From Nostoc linckia FACHB-104 (GTDB lineage Bacteria > Cyanobacteriota > Cyanobacteriia > Cyanobacteriales > Nostocaceae), in contig NZ_JACJQJ010000023.1 in the NCBI RefSeq assembly GCF_014696615.1, positions 1-64,000 on the forward strand: a stretch of DNA of 64,000 nt. The letters are read 5' to 3'. A model generated the notes under the pieces. The model ran no database searches, was not told the DNA's origin, and worked only from the letters and a program-made list of their open reading frames with translations. Below, in pieces: positions 9,233 to 19,308 of the stretch. Made by a program: the position numbers and the translations under genes. Within the stretch, counting starts at the first letter, position 1; each line of letters opens with the position of its first letter.

Positions 9233-9238
9233 AAACTT

Positions 9239-9277
9239 AAAAAAACCCAACAAAACCAAGATTGCTTTGTTGGGTTT
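9239..9277 (-). terminator. Rho-independent terminator of dxr
   Basis: AAACCCAACAAA (9243-9254) and TTTGTTGGGTTT (9266-9277) are perfect 12-base complements with an 11-base loop. Read on the minus strand, the stem is followed by at least seven T residues, and it lies just after the dxr stop. Confidence 0.88.
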
Positions 9278-9283
9278 GATAAT

Positions 9284-10480
9284 TTATCGCAGAGAAATTA
9301 CCCGCGGTTGGGTTGTGAAATTTTCAGTTGCTGTTAAAACTTCTTGCCTTGCCCATTTATCTGCTGCCAAAATGTCATCTAAAGAGGGATTTTTACAGTT
9401 ATCATTTTGATGGCGATCGCACACCGATTCAATACAACGGGGAATATCTAAAAAGCGAATTTTTTCTTCTAAAAATAAAGCCACAGCTTGCTCGTTGGCA
9501 GCGTTCAATACAGCCGGCATGGAACCGCCAGCGCGACCCGCAGCATAAGCTAGCCGCATACAAGGATACTTTTGATGGTCTGGTTCGCGGAAGGTTAAGT
9601 TTCCTGCTTTTACCAAATCCAATCTTTCCCAATCTGTGTAGATGCGATCGGGCCAAGATAAAGCATACAGTAGGGGTAAGCGCATATCTGGCCAGCCAAG
9701 TTGGGCTAAAACTGAAGTATCTTGCAGTTCAATCAGCGAGTGAATAATACTTTGGGGATGAATAACAATTTCAATTTGGTCATAATCCATACCAAAGAGA
9801 AAATGAGCTTCAATTACTTCTAAACCTTTATTCATCAAAGTAGCAGAATCTACTGTGATTTTCCGCCCCATCGACCAGTTAGGATGCTTCAGGGCATCGG
9901 CAACTGTGACTTCTGCTAACCTCTCTACCTCCCAATCCCGGAAAGCACCACCAGAAGCAGTGAGTAAAATTTTTCGTAAACCGCCTTTAGGTACACCTTG
10001 GAGACATTGAAAGATTGCGGAATGTTCGGAGTCGGCTGGTAGCAATTTTACTCCATGCTTTTCTACCAAAGGCAGAACTACAGGCCCACCAGCAATGAGA
10101 GTTTCTTTATTTGCTAAGGCAATATCTTTACCCGCTTCAATCGCCGCAATTGTTGGTAGCAAACCTGCACAACCCACAATACCGGTCACAACAGTTTCGG
10201 CATCACCATAGCGAGCAACTTCTATCACCCCAGCTTCGCCAGCGAGAAGAATTGGTTGCGGATCAAGGTCTTTGATTGCTGCTTGCAGTGCTGGCAATTT
10301 TTCTTCTACACAAATAGCTGCTATCTGCGGCCGAAACTGCCGAATCTGAGCAGCTAACATTTCTACATTGCTCCCCGCTGCCAATCCTACAATCCGAAAC
10401 TGATCTGGGTACTGGGAGACAATATCTAAAGTCTGAGTACCAATAGAGCCAGTGGAACCAACAAGAGTAATAGCTTTCAC
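9284..10480 (-). CDS. dxr: 1-deoxy-D-xylulose 5-phosphate reductoisomerase
   Basis: This enzyme is the second step of the MEP isoprenoid pathway: NADPH-dependent rearrangement and reduction of DXP to MEP, the target of fosmidomycin. The 398 residues contain the NADPH motif [13 protein letters not shown] at the start, [12 protein letters not shown], the metal and substrate site [51 protein letters not shown] and HPQSIIHS. Length is normal for the family. The start is GTG at 10480. It is a single gene with its own terminator. In a cyanobacterium this pathway feeds carotenoids, the phytol of chlorophyll, quinones and hopanoids. Confidence 0.96.
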   Translation of the reverse strand: MKAITLVGSTGSIGTQTLDIVSQYPDQFRIVGLAAGSNVEMLAAQIRQFRPQIAAICVEEKLPALQAAIKDLDPQPILLAGEAGVIEVARYGDAETVVTGIVGCAGLLPTIAAIEAGKDIALANKETLIAGGPVVLPLVEKHGVKLLPADSEHSAIFQCLQGVPKGGLRKILLTASGGAFRDWEVERLAEVTVADALKHPNWSMGRKITVDSATLMNKGLEVIEAHFLFGMDYDQIEIVIHPQSIIHSLIELQDTSVLAQLGWPDMRLPLLYALSWPDRIYTDWERLDLVKAGNLTFREPDHQKYPCMRLAYAAGRAGGSMPAVLNAANEQAVALFLEEKIRFLDIPRCIESVCDRHQNDNCKNPSLDDILAADKWARQEVLTATENFTTQPRVISLR

Positions 10481-11273
10481 AATTGTTTAAGGATTTACAA
10501 ACAATTCTCACTATAAATTGCTGAGGACTCTTAATCACAGTCATTGGCAGAATCAATGCAACTCAAGATAGAGAATTAGTCTTGATTAAGAAGTCATACT
10601 GCTATCAGCCCTGTTGATATACGCACAAGGAGGATACAAGCTTCGCTTTTAACAAATAAGCGATCGCTTTGGCAAGCAGTCCCAATAAAAAAATTTCAAA
10701 AGCCTTGCATGAAAGCTGTAATGGAATTTTTACTCAGAACTCAGCACTCAGAACTCAGCACTTTCACCTCAGAGGAGTAAAAATACAATTATGGTCTTCG
10801 CTCTAAAAAAGGATAATTTAATTTCTGGAAGTCCCTTAGCAGGGAGCAGAGAGGATCAAGAAATATCATTTGAATAAATTCCCTGATTGATTCACTGCCA
10901 CTTTTTAATTCAAAATTCAGAAATATACTTTACCCAGAAATTTTGACTTTTGACTCTTGAGTGCAGACGTGATTCATTCTGTGCAACTCTAGACATCTGT
11001 ACAGCCCTCTCTAGTTGATTCTTCCTGAGCATTGCTCAAAACAGTGTATATAAATACTATAAATTTAATCATAATTGCCTAGAATTTGTGCAATTAGTAA
11101 CCGACAGCTATTACTGATTAAGAAAGGCTAATAACATTACAAGCCTTTTTCTTTTGCAGTTGATTAATTGAGTGAGTGGATGAGTGTGAGGTGTTGAATG
11201 ATACTTAAAAATTTTAGAATGATAGCCATAACTCAGAGAATGCATCAAGGAGTCGGTTGAAAAACTCAAGTCT
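10481..11273. other. Gene-free spacer with repeats
   Basis: About 790 bases without a credible gene. It holds a MITE-like copy (10653-10835, listed separately), a tandem ACTCAGAACTCAGC-type repeat (about 10735-10762), and a decayed relative (about 10957-10990) of the 7963 palindrome. An AGGCTAATAACATTACAAGCCTTTTTCTTT-like weak hairpin lies near 11126-11155. The right end should hold the promoter of the glycosyltransferase run. Confidence 0.55.
10653..10835 (+). repeat. MITE-like element, copy B (interrupted)
   Basis: The left core block (CGCTTTGGCAAGCAG at about 10665-10679) and the right block (ATACAATTATGGTCTTCG ... GGATAATTTAATTTCTGGAAGTCCC ending 10835) match copies A and C. They are separated by about 90 bases of unrelated filler with ACTCAGAACTCAGC repeats. 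The left inverted end is not clear, so this is probably a decayed or internally expanded copy. Confidence 0.65.
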
Positions 11274-12560
11274 ATGGCTAAAGTTCAAATATTTATAGCA
11301 AAATCTTTATGGAAAAATGAACTCATTTTTCCGGCAGCAGTCTGGGGTTTCAGCCGAATTTTCATCTTCATAGCCATGCTGCTGCTAGCCCCACATTTAT
11401 CAGATCCAACGGACGGAACAACTCCTAACTTTGGTTGGGAAGTTGTGAATGCCTGGGATAGCGTACATTATCGCTCAATAGTCACGTCTGGCTATGAGTT
11501 TGTTGATGATGGTAGCCAACATAATTTGGCTTTCTTTCCCCTATTTCCCCTAAGTATCTGGCTGTTAATGAAGCTGGGCTTATCGTTTGAATTGGCAGGA
11601 ACGCTGATCAATAACATCGCATTTTGCGCCGCCCTGTACTGTGTTTACTTTTGGGTGAAGCAGCATTGTGGAATCATCGCCGCGCAGTGGGTGACTACTG
11701 TGATGGCTTGGTGTCCCCAAGCTATGTTTACCGGAGTCGTCTATACAGAGGGGCTGTATTTATTGTTGAGTACTGCAGCTTTGCGGGCTTTTGATCTACA
11801 GCAATATCGCTGGACAGCTTTGTGGGGCGCACTAGCCACAGCCACACGCCCAACGGGGATGGCGCTGATTCCAGCATTAGCGATCGCATCTTGGAAACAA
11901 CGTAGACCTGCGATCGCTTATGTGACATCTTTTGCCACAGTTATTGGTATCCTGCTATTCAGCCTTTTTTGCTTCATTAAATTTGGTCACCCTTTAGCTT
12001 TCATTCAAGCGCAACGTGGATGGCGACCTTCCCTTGGGTTTGATTGGCGAGGTTGGTGGAATATGATCGTGGAAATCGCCATAGGAACATCTAATTTGCA
12101 GGATGCTTGGGTGAAAAATCCTTGGCACCCTCTGTTGTTTAGCATCATACTTGTCAGCGCTTATCCTTTATGGCGCTTCCGCAAATACTTAATTGAAGCC
12201 AAGGTATTTTATGGATTGTATGCTTTAGCTGGAATATTTTTCTTTCTGGTTAACGAACAATTCATCAATAATTTCCTTAACCTGTTTACAGTTTTAGGTG
12301 GCGGCTTCATTTTGTGGCGATTACGTAAGCAACTCACCCCAGTAACCACAATCTATGGCTTTTGCGGTATTGGTTTACTGTTAGCGTCTGGGGGTACGCT
12401 CTCATTGAGCCGTCTTGCTTATGGTATTGTGCCTTTAAGCGTGGGCGTTGGTGTTTTGCTATCTCGGCATCATCGCTGGGGTTATTTAACCTTGGGCTTG
12501 TTTGCTATCTTACTTGCCAGGCTAGCTGTAGGCTTTGCCAAGCAAATTTGGGTAGGGTAA
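11274..12560 (+). CDS. PIG-V-type (GT-C fold) mannosyltransferase-like membrane protein
   Basis: A 428-residue polytopic protein with about ten hydrophobic segments. The first large loop carries WEVVNAWDSVHYRSIVTSGYEF, matching the WDSxHY signature of the PIG-V/Mannosyl_trans2 family, where the Asp is thought to be catalytic. FFPLFPLSIWLL and MAWCPQAMFTGVVYTEGLYLLLS are further family-typical stretches. Such enzymes use polyprenyl-phosphate sugars and transfer mannose or another hexose on the outer face of the membrane. The acceptor here is unknown. It leads a three-gene plus-strand run (11274, 12753, 13946) inside a GT-C island. Confidence 0.8.
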   Translation: MAKVQIFIAKSLWKNELIFPAAVWGFSRIFIFIAMLLLAPHLSDPTDGTTPNFGWEVVNAWDSVHYRSIVTSGYEFVDDGSQHNLAFFPLFPLSIWLLMKLGLSFELAGTLINNIAFCAALYCVYFWVKQHCGIIAAQWVTTVMAWCPQAMFTGVVYTEGLYLLLSTAALRAFDLQQYRWTALWGALATATRPTGMALIPALAIASWKQRRPAIAYVTSFATVIGILLFSLFCFIKFGHPLAFIQAQRGWRPSLGFDWRGWWNMIVEIAIGTSNLQDAWVKNPWHPLLFSIILVSAYPLWRFRKYLIEAKVFYGLYALAGIFFFLVNEQFINNFLNLFTVLGGGFILWRLRKQLTPVTTIYGFCGIGLLLASGGTLSLSRLAYGIVPLSVGVGVLLSRHHRWGYLTLGLFAILLARLAVGFAKQIWVG

Positions 12561-12752
12561 ATATTGATCAGGCTTTTAGGGCACAGCAATGCTGTGTCCT
12601 ATTGAATTAACGAAAACAGGAATATTGAAAGCCTTGCCCTTTGTCCAGAACTTAGTTTTCCCTACTAACTTTCATAACGAGATGCGGTATCCCAATTTTT
12701 GCAGAAAAAGAATAGAAAGATTTTATAATTTCTGAAGAATAGATAATTATTT

Positions 12753-13922
12753 ATGGCGAAAACTTCAGAGCAGACATTTTTTAAATTTATCAAATCTCCG
12801 CTCAATTACCCCGTTAGCGTATATTTGGGTCTTGGTATTATTTTCGCCGTGTTCATCCGGTGGCTTTGTATTCCCAATAAATCGGTTGATTATAAATATT
12901 TTTTAGATCCTTGGTATGATTTTCTCGCCTCTAATGGCGGATTTAGCGCCTTAAAACATGGTTTTGCTGATTATACTCCCCCCTATCTTTACTGGATTTT
13001 GATTGCGGCAACGCTGCTTTCTGGATTGCCAAAAATACTGGCAATTAAGCTTTTTGCCATGTCTATGGATTTTGTTTGTGCCTTCTTCACCTACAAAATC
13101 GTTAAATTAAAATATCCTGCCGGCAGAATGGCAATATTTGCTTTTTTAGCAATTATTTTAAGCCCTACTGTTATTTACAATAGTTCCCTTTGGGGTCAAT
13201 GTGACGTTATCTATACAACAGGATTAGTTGCTTGCGTTTACTTTTTATCTATTTATAAGCAAATTCCAGCTTTAATAAGTTTCGGTGTGGCTGTTTCTTT
13301 TAAATTACAAGCTATGTTTTTAGCACCTTTATTATTAATTATGGTGCTGAAAAAAAGAATATCTTGGTATTTTCTGCCTATAGTACCTTTAGTATATATA
13401 GTTTTAATGCTACCAGCTTGGTTTGCAGGCAGACCCATGCCAGATTTGCTGTTAGTCTACTTTAACCAAGCTAATAAATATAAGGAACTAGCGAAAGGTT
13501 CACCGAATTTATATCAATGGATTCCCAACGATTTTTATAATATTGTAGTGCCAATAGGTTTGGCTTTAACGGTAGCAGCTATGTTGCTATTAGCCTATCT
13601 TGTTGTTTTCAAAAATAAGCTAGAAATTACTCAAGACAGACTGATACATTTGGCAACTATATCAGTTTTGTTTATGCCCTATATTCTGCCTAAAATGCAC
13701 GAAAGATATTTTTATCCTGCTGATATCTTGTCAATTATCTTTGCATTTTACTTTCCTCGATATCGCTGGGTAGCCATATCAGTACAAATGGCTTCATTTT
13801 TTGGTTATCTAGGAACTCCGATATATATCAAACTATTTGCTTTCCCTTTAGGTTTTACGCTTTGGTTTATTGTGCGCCATTGTGATATGATTTATCCGAA
13901 ATTGAAAACTAAAATTTCATAG
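12753..13922 (+). CDS. GT-C-type membrane glycosyltransferase
   Basis: A 389-residue polytopic protein with about ten hydrophobic segments. A luminal-type first loop has DYKYFLDPWYDFLASNGG followed by YTPPYLYWILIA, and later come YNSSLWGQCDVIYT, FKLQAMFLAPLLL and PKMHERYFYP. These features match cyanobacterial GT-C proteins annotated as mannosyl- or glycosyltransferases (GT87/DUF2029-like), in which an Asp in loop 1 and the WGQxD segment are conserved. The donor is presumably a lipid-linked sugar and the product is unknown. It follows the PIG-V gene by 190 bases and precedes the DUF2079 gene by 23, so it is probably co-transcribed with the latter. Confidence 0.75.
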   Translation: MAKTSEQTFFKFIKSPLNYPVSVYLGLGIIFAVFIRWLCIPNKSVDYKYFLDPWYDFLASNGGFSALKHGFADYTPPYLYWILIAATLLSGLPKILAIKLFAMSMDFVCAFFTYKIVKLKYPAGRMAIFAFLAIILSPTVIYNSSLWGQCDVIYTTGLVACVYFLSIYKQIPALISFGVAVSFKLQAMFLAPLLLIMVLKKRISWYFLPIVPLVYIVLMLPAWFAGRPMPDLLLVYFNQANKYKELAKGSPNLYQWIPNDFYNIVVPIGLALTVAAMLLLAYLVVFKNKLEITQDRLIHLATISVLFMPYILPKMHERYFYPADILSIIFAFYFPRYRWVAISVQMASFFGYLGTPIYIKLFAFPLGFTLWFIVRHCDMIYPKLKTKIS

Positions 13923-13945
13923 ATAATCCTGATAAGTAACTTCTA

Positions 13946-15331
13946 GTGGAGAAGAATTTTCCCAAATTAAATACTGTTGGTGCAATTATTTTGATTAGCA
14001 CCATCATCTTATTTATCTCTAGTACCCTCAGACATGAATTATTTAACTCATCTGGTGATTTAGCATTTTTTGACCAAGGTATTTACTTAATTAGTCAGGG
14101 TAAAACACCAATTTCTTCGATAATTGGCTTTCATGCTTTAGCGGATCATGCTGCTTGGATTTTATATTTTTTAGCTTTACTCTACAAAATTTACCCTAGC
14201 ATTTATTGGCTGTTTGCAGTGCAATCTTTAGCCTTGGCGTTAGGTGCTTTACCTACATACTCGCTAGCACTACAAGCAGGTTTAGAAAAAACTCAAGCAG
14301 TTGTTATGATGGCTGTTTACCTACTATATCCAGTAGTATATAACAGCAATTTGGCTGATTTTCACCCAGATGTAATTGCTGTTCCTGCACTTTTAACAGC
14401 AATTTTTGCTGCTAGATCCCAAAGAATAATTTGGTTTTGCATTAGTATTATTTTGGTTTTGAGTTGTAAAGCTGTACTTTCCCTGACGGTAGCGGCTATG
14501 GGGGTGTGGTTACTATTTTGTGAAAAGCGGCGTTTATATGGTGCGATCGCACTTTTTAGCGGTACAGCTTGGTTTTTGATTGCGAATGAATTGATTATCC
14601 CATTTTTTGGCGGCGAAGCAGCATTACTCAACCGCCATCTTTATCGCTATAGCTATTTAGGAAACTCATTCTCGGAAACGATACAAATTTTACTATCCCA
14701 CCCAGAAGTTATTTTCAAAAATATTTTTGCATCAATCAATTTAGAATATTTAGTTAGTTTAATAGCGCCTATATTATGGGGTTTAAACCCTCAATATATG
14801 TTACCTCTAATAGGTGCAATTCCTTGCATTGCATTGAATATACTTGCCGATCATCCCTCACAGAAAAATTTAGTTTTACATTACTCCCTACCAGCCTTGC
14901 CATTTTTGATGGTAGCGATAATCGCCAGCCTTGCAAGTGGTAAAACCTGGATAAAACAAAATCGAGTAATTATTTTATGGTCTTTAGTGGGGTTTTTAGT
15001 ATTAGGAAAATGGGGATTATTTACCTCCAGATATCTCAGAAATGTAGATAATTGGCAAGCCACGAAAGATGCGATCGCTTTAATTAAAACTCCAGATAGC
15101 GTATTTACTACGGATATAATTACGCCACATTTAACCCATAGAGAATTAATTAGCTTTAAATATAATCTCAACGACTTAAATAATTATCATTATATATTGC
15201 TGAACCTGCGTCACCCTGGTTGGGCAGCAAGCACAGAAGATTATCAGATTTTATACAATAAGTTGCAAACTCAGCCAGAAATTAAATTGCAATATCAGCG
15301 TGAGGATGTATATTTATTTAGTAAAAAGTAG
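13946..15331 (+). CDS. DUF2079 membrane protein (GT-C-like)
   Basis: A 461-residue polytopic protein. The DUF2079 core is visible in SGDLAFFDQGIYLISQGKTP and FHALADHAAWILYFLALLYKIYP, followed by paired hydrophobic helices with LADFHPDVIAVPALL and a short soluble tail. The family resembles glycosyltransferases of GT-C fold, but no activity is established. The start is GTG at 13946, 23 bases after the previous gene. Its stop lies only 5 bases from the stop of the convergent GT39 gene, with no room for a separate terminator, so transcripts of the two units probably overlap. Confidence 0.78.
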   Translation: MEKNFPKLNTVGAIILISTIILFISSTLRHELFNSSGDLAFFDQGIYLISQGKTPISSIIGFHALADHAAWILYFLALLYKIYPSIYWLFAVQSLALALGALPTYSLALQAGLEKTQAVVMMAVYLLYPVVYNSNLADFHPDVIAVPALLTAIFAARSQRIIWFCISIILVLSCKAVLSLTVAAMGVWLLFCEKRRLYGAIALFSGTAWFLIANELIIPFFGGEAALLNRHLYRYSYLGNSFSETIQILLSHPEVIFKNIFASINLEYLVSLIAPILWGLNPQYMLPLIGAIPCIALNILADHPSQKNLVLHYSLPALPFLMVAIIASLASGKTWIKQNRVIILWSLVGFLVLGKWGLFTSRYLRNVDNWQATKDAIALIKTPDSVFTTDIITPHLTHRELISFKYNLNDLNNYHYILLNLRHPGWAASTEDYQILYNKLQTQPEIKLQYQREDVYLFSKK

Positions 15332-15336
15332 TTAAT

Positions 15337-16866
15337 TTATGGTGAAATCAGAGTAAATCCTTCAGCTTCACCTTTAACTTTACTATTAGTTATATTTATT
15401 TTCTGCATAGCATCTTTATCTAACAGCAAATAAGACTTTTTAGCTAACATTTCTTGTAAAACAGGCACAGGCGCAGCAGTAACCTTACAATCACTATAAA
15501 AATCTACACTAGGACGACCATAAGCGAAAGAAGTGTAAATTTGCGTTCCGGCTGGCACATTTGCCCGAATTAATGCACCTACTGGCTTGGCGGGGAAAGT
15601 TTCATTTAACTCCCAAACCCAAGATTGCGAACTCATTAACAAAGCTAAAACTAAATACATCCCAGAAAATAATACTGGAATAAACTGACGATTCTGCTGC
15701 TTAATCAACCATGCTGTAATACCCATAGTGATTGCTAAAATAATACTCATGGTGATTAAACTAGGCTGTGGATCGGCAATTAAAAAATAAGCACAACCTC
15801 CACAACCAACAACAGATAAGGCGGCAAAGAACACAGTTAAAGCGTTCGATTTCAACTTATTTTGTTGCCATATTTCAGTTAAGTTAACACCTATTGCTAA
15901 AGCTAAAAAAGGATATATTGGCATTACATACCAAGGTAATTTTGTCCTCATCAAGGAAATAATTCCTAAATAGACAATTGTACCGATGAGAATTAAACAA
16001 CCCCAAGCAGTTTGACGTTTCTTCCAGCTTAAATATAAACCTCCTGGTAAAAACAATAGCCAGGGAAAACCATATTTGAGAATCTCCAGTAAATAATACC
16101 AAGGCGGGCCTGTATTTCCTTCTACTGCTGTTCCCAGTCTATCTAAAGCTTGGGCTTGAAAATGCACTTGTAAGAATGCATCACCATAATGTTGCCATTG
16201 GGCAAAATACCATGCGATCGCAGGTGCATTACCTAACAACATTCCTACCCATAAATAAGGATTTTTTAATAAAGTGAATTGCCTATTTACTAGGATAAAT
16301 AAAGCAGCAATTCCTCCCAAAACCACAACTAACATTCCCTTGGTGAGAGTAATTAGCCCTAAACAAAAACCCACACCCAAAGCATACTTTTGATGATGAC
16401 GCGACTTCAATAAACAAAACAGCAATAGTAGAAAAAACGAAATTGTCATTCCATCTAACATTGCTAATCTACCGTGACGCACCACAGGTAGCATAGTTAA
16501 GTAAACTAAAGCAGAAAACAGCGCTGGTAAAGTTTCTAAAAAAACTAAACGCCCCACCATATAAAGTAAAGGTACTCCCAAGGCTGTTAACACCGCACCA
16601 GGAAATCTAGTGGTAAATTCTTGCACTCCTCCGATGTGGTAGCACAGTGCAATTAACCACTGCATTAAAGGTGGTTTCAATAAAAATGCTTCTCCCTGAA
16701 GAGTAGGGTAAAGCCAGTTTCCTTTGCGATAAATTTCTCTGGCGACAATCGCATAAGTCCCTTCATCCCAGTCTCGTAAGGGTAAATTTCCTAAAAATAT
16801 CAACCACAAAACTAGGGAAGCTACTAATAAAGCTAATAACCATTCTTTGTCTGTGAATGGACGCAT
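15337..16866 (-). CDS. GT39/ArnT-like membrane glycosyltransferase
   Basis: A 509-residue polytopic protein. The first extracytoplasmic loop carries LPLRDWDEGTYAIVAREIYRKG, with the Asp-Glu pair that marks the PMT/ArnT (GT39) family, followed by KPPLMQWLIALCYHIGG and TRFPGAVLTALGVPLLYMVGRLVF. About eleven hydrophobic segments precede a soluble C-terminal part (VGALIRANVPAGTQIYTSFAYGRPSVDFYSD) similar to the tail domain of ArnT. It should transfer a sugar from a polyprenyl phosphate to an outer-face acceptor such as a lipid or protein. It lies 3 bases after the stop of the larger GT gene, so the two form a minus-strand operon. Confidence 0.85.
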   Translation of the reverse strand: MRPFTDKEWLLALLVASLVLWLIFLGNLPLRDWDEGTYAIVAREIYRKGNWLYPTLQGEAFLLKPPLMQWLIALCYHIGGVQEFTTRFPGAVLTALGVPLLYMVGRLVFLETLPALFSALVYLTMLPVVRHGRLAMLDGMTISFFLLLLFCLLKSRHHQKYALGVGFCLGLITLTKGMLVVVLGGIAALFILVNRQFTLLKNPYLWVGMLLGNAPAIAWYFAQWQHYGDAFLQVHFQAQALDRLGTAVEGNTGPPWYYLLEILKYGFPWLLFLPGGLYLSWKKRQTAWGCLILIGTIVYLGIISLMRTKLPWYVMPIYPFLALAIGVNLTEIWQQNKLKSNALTVFFAALSVVGCGGCAYFLIADPQPSLITMSIILAITMGITAWLIKQQNRQFIPVLFSGMYLVLALLMSSQSWVWELNETFPAKPVGALIRANVPAGTQIYTSFAYGRPSVDFYSDCKVTAAPVPVLQEMLAKKSYLLLDKDAMQKINITNSKVKGEAEGFTLISP

Positions 16867-16869
16867 ATT

Positions 16870-19308
16870 TTAAGAGTGAATTAACGGCAAAAATTTCATA
16901 ATATTTGTGACTGTTTTTAGAGTCTTTAATTCGGGTACATCTGGTTTAAGTTTTTCTGCGATCGCTAATTTTGGTTCTGCTTGTCTAGGTTGAAAGTTAT
17001 ATAAATAAACAAACGCTAAGTAAAGCCATGCATAAGGATTTTTGGCATCATATTTAGTTATTTCTGTTAAATTTTGAATTAATTCTGGAACTTGGCGCTG
17101 TAAAAGTTGCGATAGAGCTAGAGTATAACGCCAACTCAGGTTATTTGGTTCATTTTGTAAATAATATTTAGCCGCTAATTCAGTTTGTTTTAAATAGTCT
17201 TGGGTAGGGTCATATTGATTAAAATTATCTATTTGCACAAAAATATTCTCTAGCTTTCCTTGTTGAAACTCTAGGGCTAATTGTGACAATCTAGATATTA
17301 AATCCAAGGCTGGTGATTTTCCTAGATTTACTCTATCCGTCACATCTACATTAATATTAGGAATATTTAAAGGAGTAACTTTGCCATTTCTTCTATCTAA
17401 ATACAGGGCTGATAGTTGATATTTACCTATTGGTATTGATTTAGGGATAAATGTAGCTAGATTCTCAGTTACTTGAAAACTACCTTTGGGATGGCATTTA
17501 AGACCACAATATAAATTGCCTAAAGCAATTGCATGATCGTGATACCAAACCGATTGCCCATTTTGCCATTTTAAAAGTAACAAGCCATTTTGCAAATCAT
17601 CCCATGAACCTGTTATTTGATAACTAATAGGATTATTTCGACTTACAATTAACTGATTTTCTGTTATTACCTGTTTTAAAGTAACGGGAAAATCACTATT
17701 ATTTAATTTGTTAATGACTACAGATGGATTTATGCGGTGATATAGTCGTAATTTATCACCATTAGGTAATACCCACTCCGACTTTAATTTTAAATCAGGA
17801 GAAGATTCCACGAAAGATTTTAATTTGCGTTTAGTTTCGCCCCTTTCACCAGGTTCATCTGGTTCATTATCTCTGGTAACATACCACGAAAAATATTGTA
17901 AATCTTGCGCTACTTGAGATAATTTAGTAGTTAATTTTCGTCCATAAACGCGAAAATCAGCTAATGTGCCGAAATAATCTAAGGTAAATTCATTAACTTG
18001 AGGAGTAGAAACAGGGATTATTCCTAAAGTTGATCTTAAGTAGGGATTGGTTTGGTTAATTGTATCAATTAATTGAGTTAGGGGATATTTTTTACCCTCA
18101 TTATTAGGTAAATGCCTTCCTCCCCATGTTTGAATTAGGGGTAAGGGAAATAAATTGTTGAGTAAAACTATCCCGCTTAGTCCAATAGCTATAAATCTAA
18201 TTCTATCAAACCATATATTTGCAATTAAATTGAACAAGTAAGCTAAAATTAAACTAATTACAGGAAAACAAGGCAAAATAAATCTAATATCTTTATTTGT
18301 GCCCAGTGAACAAATTATATAACTACTAAATAAGAAAATTAATAACCAATTTAAACCTGGTTTATTGCATATAGCTGTAATTGCTTCCTGATTAAATTTG
18401 TTTTTAATTAGATAAACAATTAGAATACCAATGCCTATACATAATATTGGTAATCCAACGCTATCAGGTATCATATTCGGATAAACTAACCATCCAGCAA
18501 TAGTTGTGGGTGGCGGATCGCCTTCTGCTTTACCAACATTGTTAGCATTTAATGCAGAGGTAATAATTGTCAACCAATTTAAACCGTACCAAAAACCACA
18601 AATTAACCAAGCTACAATTAAGGCTAAACCCGTTTGCAGAAGTTTAATATATTTGCGGCTTTTAATAAAGCTAATAACTGTCCAAATGCTAGGTATTAAA
18701 ATAAAAATAAATCCTGTGGGTTTAGCCAGCATAATTAATCCTAGACCTAATCCTAAGCCTAGGGTTAATATCAATGGATGAAAACCTGTATAGCTATTTT
18801 TCCAAATAGTTAAAATTGCAAAAGTTAGGATAACAAGTGCTGTTAAACCGTAATCTAATAAATAATCTGTCCGCATAATTCCTAAAATAGGAAATATCAG
18901 ACAAAATATACTGGCGGTTAAGGCAATCTTGCGACTATCAAATAAATAATTGCCCAAATGATATACGGATACGATAATTATTGCGGTAAACAATAAATTA
19001 ACTAAACCAGCTTGATCGTATCCTGTACCAAATAATAATAGGAAAGGTACAGTACAGATATAAACGAAAGGTGCGCGGTAACTAGGAGTGAGTTGCCACA
19101 AAGACAACCACCAATCACCTGAGAAAATATTAAAATTATGAAAAATTCTATAATGATGTAATGCCGTTGTTAAATGGGCACTTTGATCATAAGAGGGGAT
19201 AGATTCATCTAAGAAAAACCACGTTCTATCTATAATGAACGCGAAAAACCAAATTATTAATAATATGAAATAGTCTTTCTTAATTTGAGAAGAATTGGAA
19301 GAGGCCAT
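16870..19308 (-). CDS. Large GT39/PMT-like membrane glycosyltransferase with soluble tail
   Basis: The protein has about 812 residues from ATG 19308; an in-frame GTG at 19347 would add 13. The first half has about 11 hydrophobic segments, with a loop-1 acidic motif (DESIPSYDQSAHLTTALHHY) and the TPSYRAPFVY loop typical of PMT-like enzymes. From about residue 410 it becomes soluble: a mixed alpha/beta region (430-540), a beta-rich region with cysteines (GNLYCGLKCHPKG), and a C-terminal helical part with TPR-like pairs (LAAKYYLQNEPNNLSWRYTLALSQLLQ, NPYAWLYLAFVYLYNFQPRQAEPKL). The tail could bind the acceptor or a partner. Function is inferred from fold only. It is the first gene of a two-gene operon. 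Confidence 0.78.
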   Translation of the reverse strand: MASSNSSQIKKDYFILLIIWFFAFIIDRTWFFLDESIPSYDQSAHLTTALHHYRIFHNFNIFSGDWWLSLWQLTPSYRAPFVYICTVPFLLLFGTGYDQAGLVNLLFTAIIIVSVYHLGNYLFDSRKIALTASIFCLIFPILGIMRTDYLLDYGLTALVILTFAILTIWKNSYTGFHPLILTLGLGLGLGLIMLAKPTGFIFILIPSIWTVISFIKSRKYIKLLQTGLALIVAWLICGFWYGLNWLTIITSALNANNVGKAEGDPPPTTIAGWLVYPNMIPDSVGLPILCIGIGILIVYLIKNKFNQEAITAICNKPGLNWLLIFLFSSYIICSLGTNKDIRFILPCFPVISLILAYLFNLIANIWFDRIRFIAIGLSGIVLLNNLFPLPLIQTWGGRHLPNNEGKKYPLTQLIDTINQTNPYLRSTLGIIPVSTPQVNEFTLDYFGTLADFRVYGRKLTTKLSQVAQDLQYFSWYVTRDNEPDEPGERGETKRKLKSFVESSPDLKLKSEWVLPNGDKLRLYHRINPSVVINKLNNSDFPVTLKQVITENQLIVSRNNPISYQITGSWDDLQNGLLLLKWQNGQSVWYHDHAIALGNLYCGLKCHPKGSFQVTENLATFIPKSIPIGKYQLSALYLDRRNGKVTPLNIPNINVDVTDRVNLGKSPALDLISRLSQLALEFQQGKLENIFVQIDNFNQYDPTQDYLKQTELAAKYYLQNEPNNLSWRYTLALSQLLQRQVPELIQNLTEITKYDAKNPYAWLYLAFVYLYNFQPRQAEPKLAIAEKLKPDVPELKTLKTVTNIMKFLPLIHS

